64,000 nt of DNA from Tropicimonas sediminicola (GTDB lineage Bacteria; Pseudomonadota; Alphaproteobacteria; Rhodobacterales; Rhodobacteraceae), in the NCBI RefSeq assembly GCF_900188335.1, contig NZ_FZOY01000002.1:847092-911091 (forward strand), written 5' to 3'. Position 1 is the stretch's first letter, and each line of letters begins with the position of its first letter. A program made the translations under genes and the position numbers. The notes beneath the pieces are model-generated. The model saw only the letters and a list, made by a program, of their open reading frames with translations. It ran no database searches and was not told where the DNA came from. This document shows positions 63,804 through 64,000 of this stretch, in pieces.

Positions 63804-64000
63804 CTAGTCAAGAAACGGGTCAGGGTTGCGGTACTTGAACCGCTCCTCTCCGAACGTACGCTCGATCATGTGGGCATGCACATGCTCTCCGCCACACCTC
63901 TTCAGGACCTCACTGGCTCGGCTCTCTTCGATGTCGTCACTGACGGCTACCCAGAACAGGATCCCGCCCGAACGAAGATGAGACTCCAATTCGTCAGCAT
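63804..64000 (-). CDS. C-terminal part of a gene cut by the window edge
   Basis: The minus-strand frame is open to the last base and ends at 63804, giving 64 residues: ADELESHLRSGGILFWVAV, DDIEESRASEVLKRCGGEHVHAH and a basic tail ERFKYRNPDPFLD. It is soluble and the pattern resembles the C-terminal domain of small stress/universal-type proteins, but I cannot name it with confidence. The start lies beyond the window. Confidence 0.5.
   Translation of the reverse strand, partial: ADELESHLRSGGILFWVAVSDDIEESRASEVLKRCGGEHVHAHMIERTFGEERFKYRNPDPFLD

Noticed and set aside
1..64000. CRISPR arrays, tRNA genes or insertion sequences
   Set aside because: No regularly spaced repeats, no tRNA-like TTCGA arms with a cloverleaf, and no transposase with flanking inverted repeats were found by eye; a tRNA or repeat scan would be needed to exclude short ones.

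Overview
The window is high-GC, gene-dense alphaproteobacterial chromosomal DNA, most likely from a Rhodobacterales (Rhodobacter/Roseobacter-type) bacterium. The strongest clue is the gene order opgG-opgI-opgH-opgC, described for Rhodobacter sphaeroides osmoregulated periplasmic glucan (OPG) synthesis. RTX-type secreted proteins, DsrE-type sulfur proteins, an FnrL-like site and GTG starts fit that group. I saw no tRNA, rRNA, CRISPR array or intact insertion sequence. All family calls come from reading motifs by eye, and no database search was run.

Layout. 0-3 kb: a recombinase-like protein (minus), and a fused inositol-monophosphatase/ADP-ribosylglycohydrolase whose 3' end can also make a separate 86-residue protein. 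3.6-16.3 kb: an OPG region with an SbmA/YddA-type ABC transporter, a GH3 beta-glucosidase and a GH144-like endo-beta-1,2-glucanase (plus); a GH15 glucoamylase and an alpha/beta hydrolase (minus); then opgGIHC (plus). None of the four hydrolases has a signal peptide, so the region looks like periplasmic synthesis paired with uptake and cytoplasmic breakdown. 16.4-18.7 kb: rhodanese, DsrE and YgjV-like genes divergent from a TetR regulator. 18.7-21.6 kb: a compact minus-strand operon of truncated haemoglobin, class III cyclase and PAS histidine kinase. 22-28.8 kb: a minus-strand cluster of two flavoproteins, three tiny Arg-rich ORFs, OsmC, a PLP decarboxylase, a cysteine synthase-glutaredoxin fusion and a 61-residue ORF. 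29.1-32 kb: a hybrid histidine kinase and an OmpR-type regulator. 32.5-41 kb: secreted surface proteins (subtilisin with RTX repeats, cadherin-like protein, RTX protein) plus a Sel1/peptidoglycan-binding protein.

41-48 kb: small membrane and periplasmic proteins, an anaerobic sulfatase maturase, a periplasmic DsrE-like protein, a K+ channel with a zinc-ribbon tail and Ppx. 48-49 kb is a relic patch with AraC and histidine kinase fragments. 49-55 kb: LysR, a coiled-coil protein, TetR, then a sulfatase operon (a sulfatase-like protein without its active-site half, an intact sulfatase, an outer-membrane barrel). 55.6-60.5 kb: two DUF1254/DUF1214 proteins divergent from AraC, followed by a decayed dienelactone hydrolase. 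60.9-64 kb: an Lgt paralogue, a membrane protein, an SDR with a replaced active site, and a gene cut by the window edge.

The most interesting points are the combined OPG synthesis/turnover locus, the stand-alone globin-cyclase-kinase operon, the thiol/flavin cluster with its tiny ORFs, and the phosphatase-ADP-ribosylhydrolase fusion.
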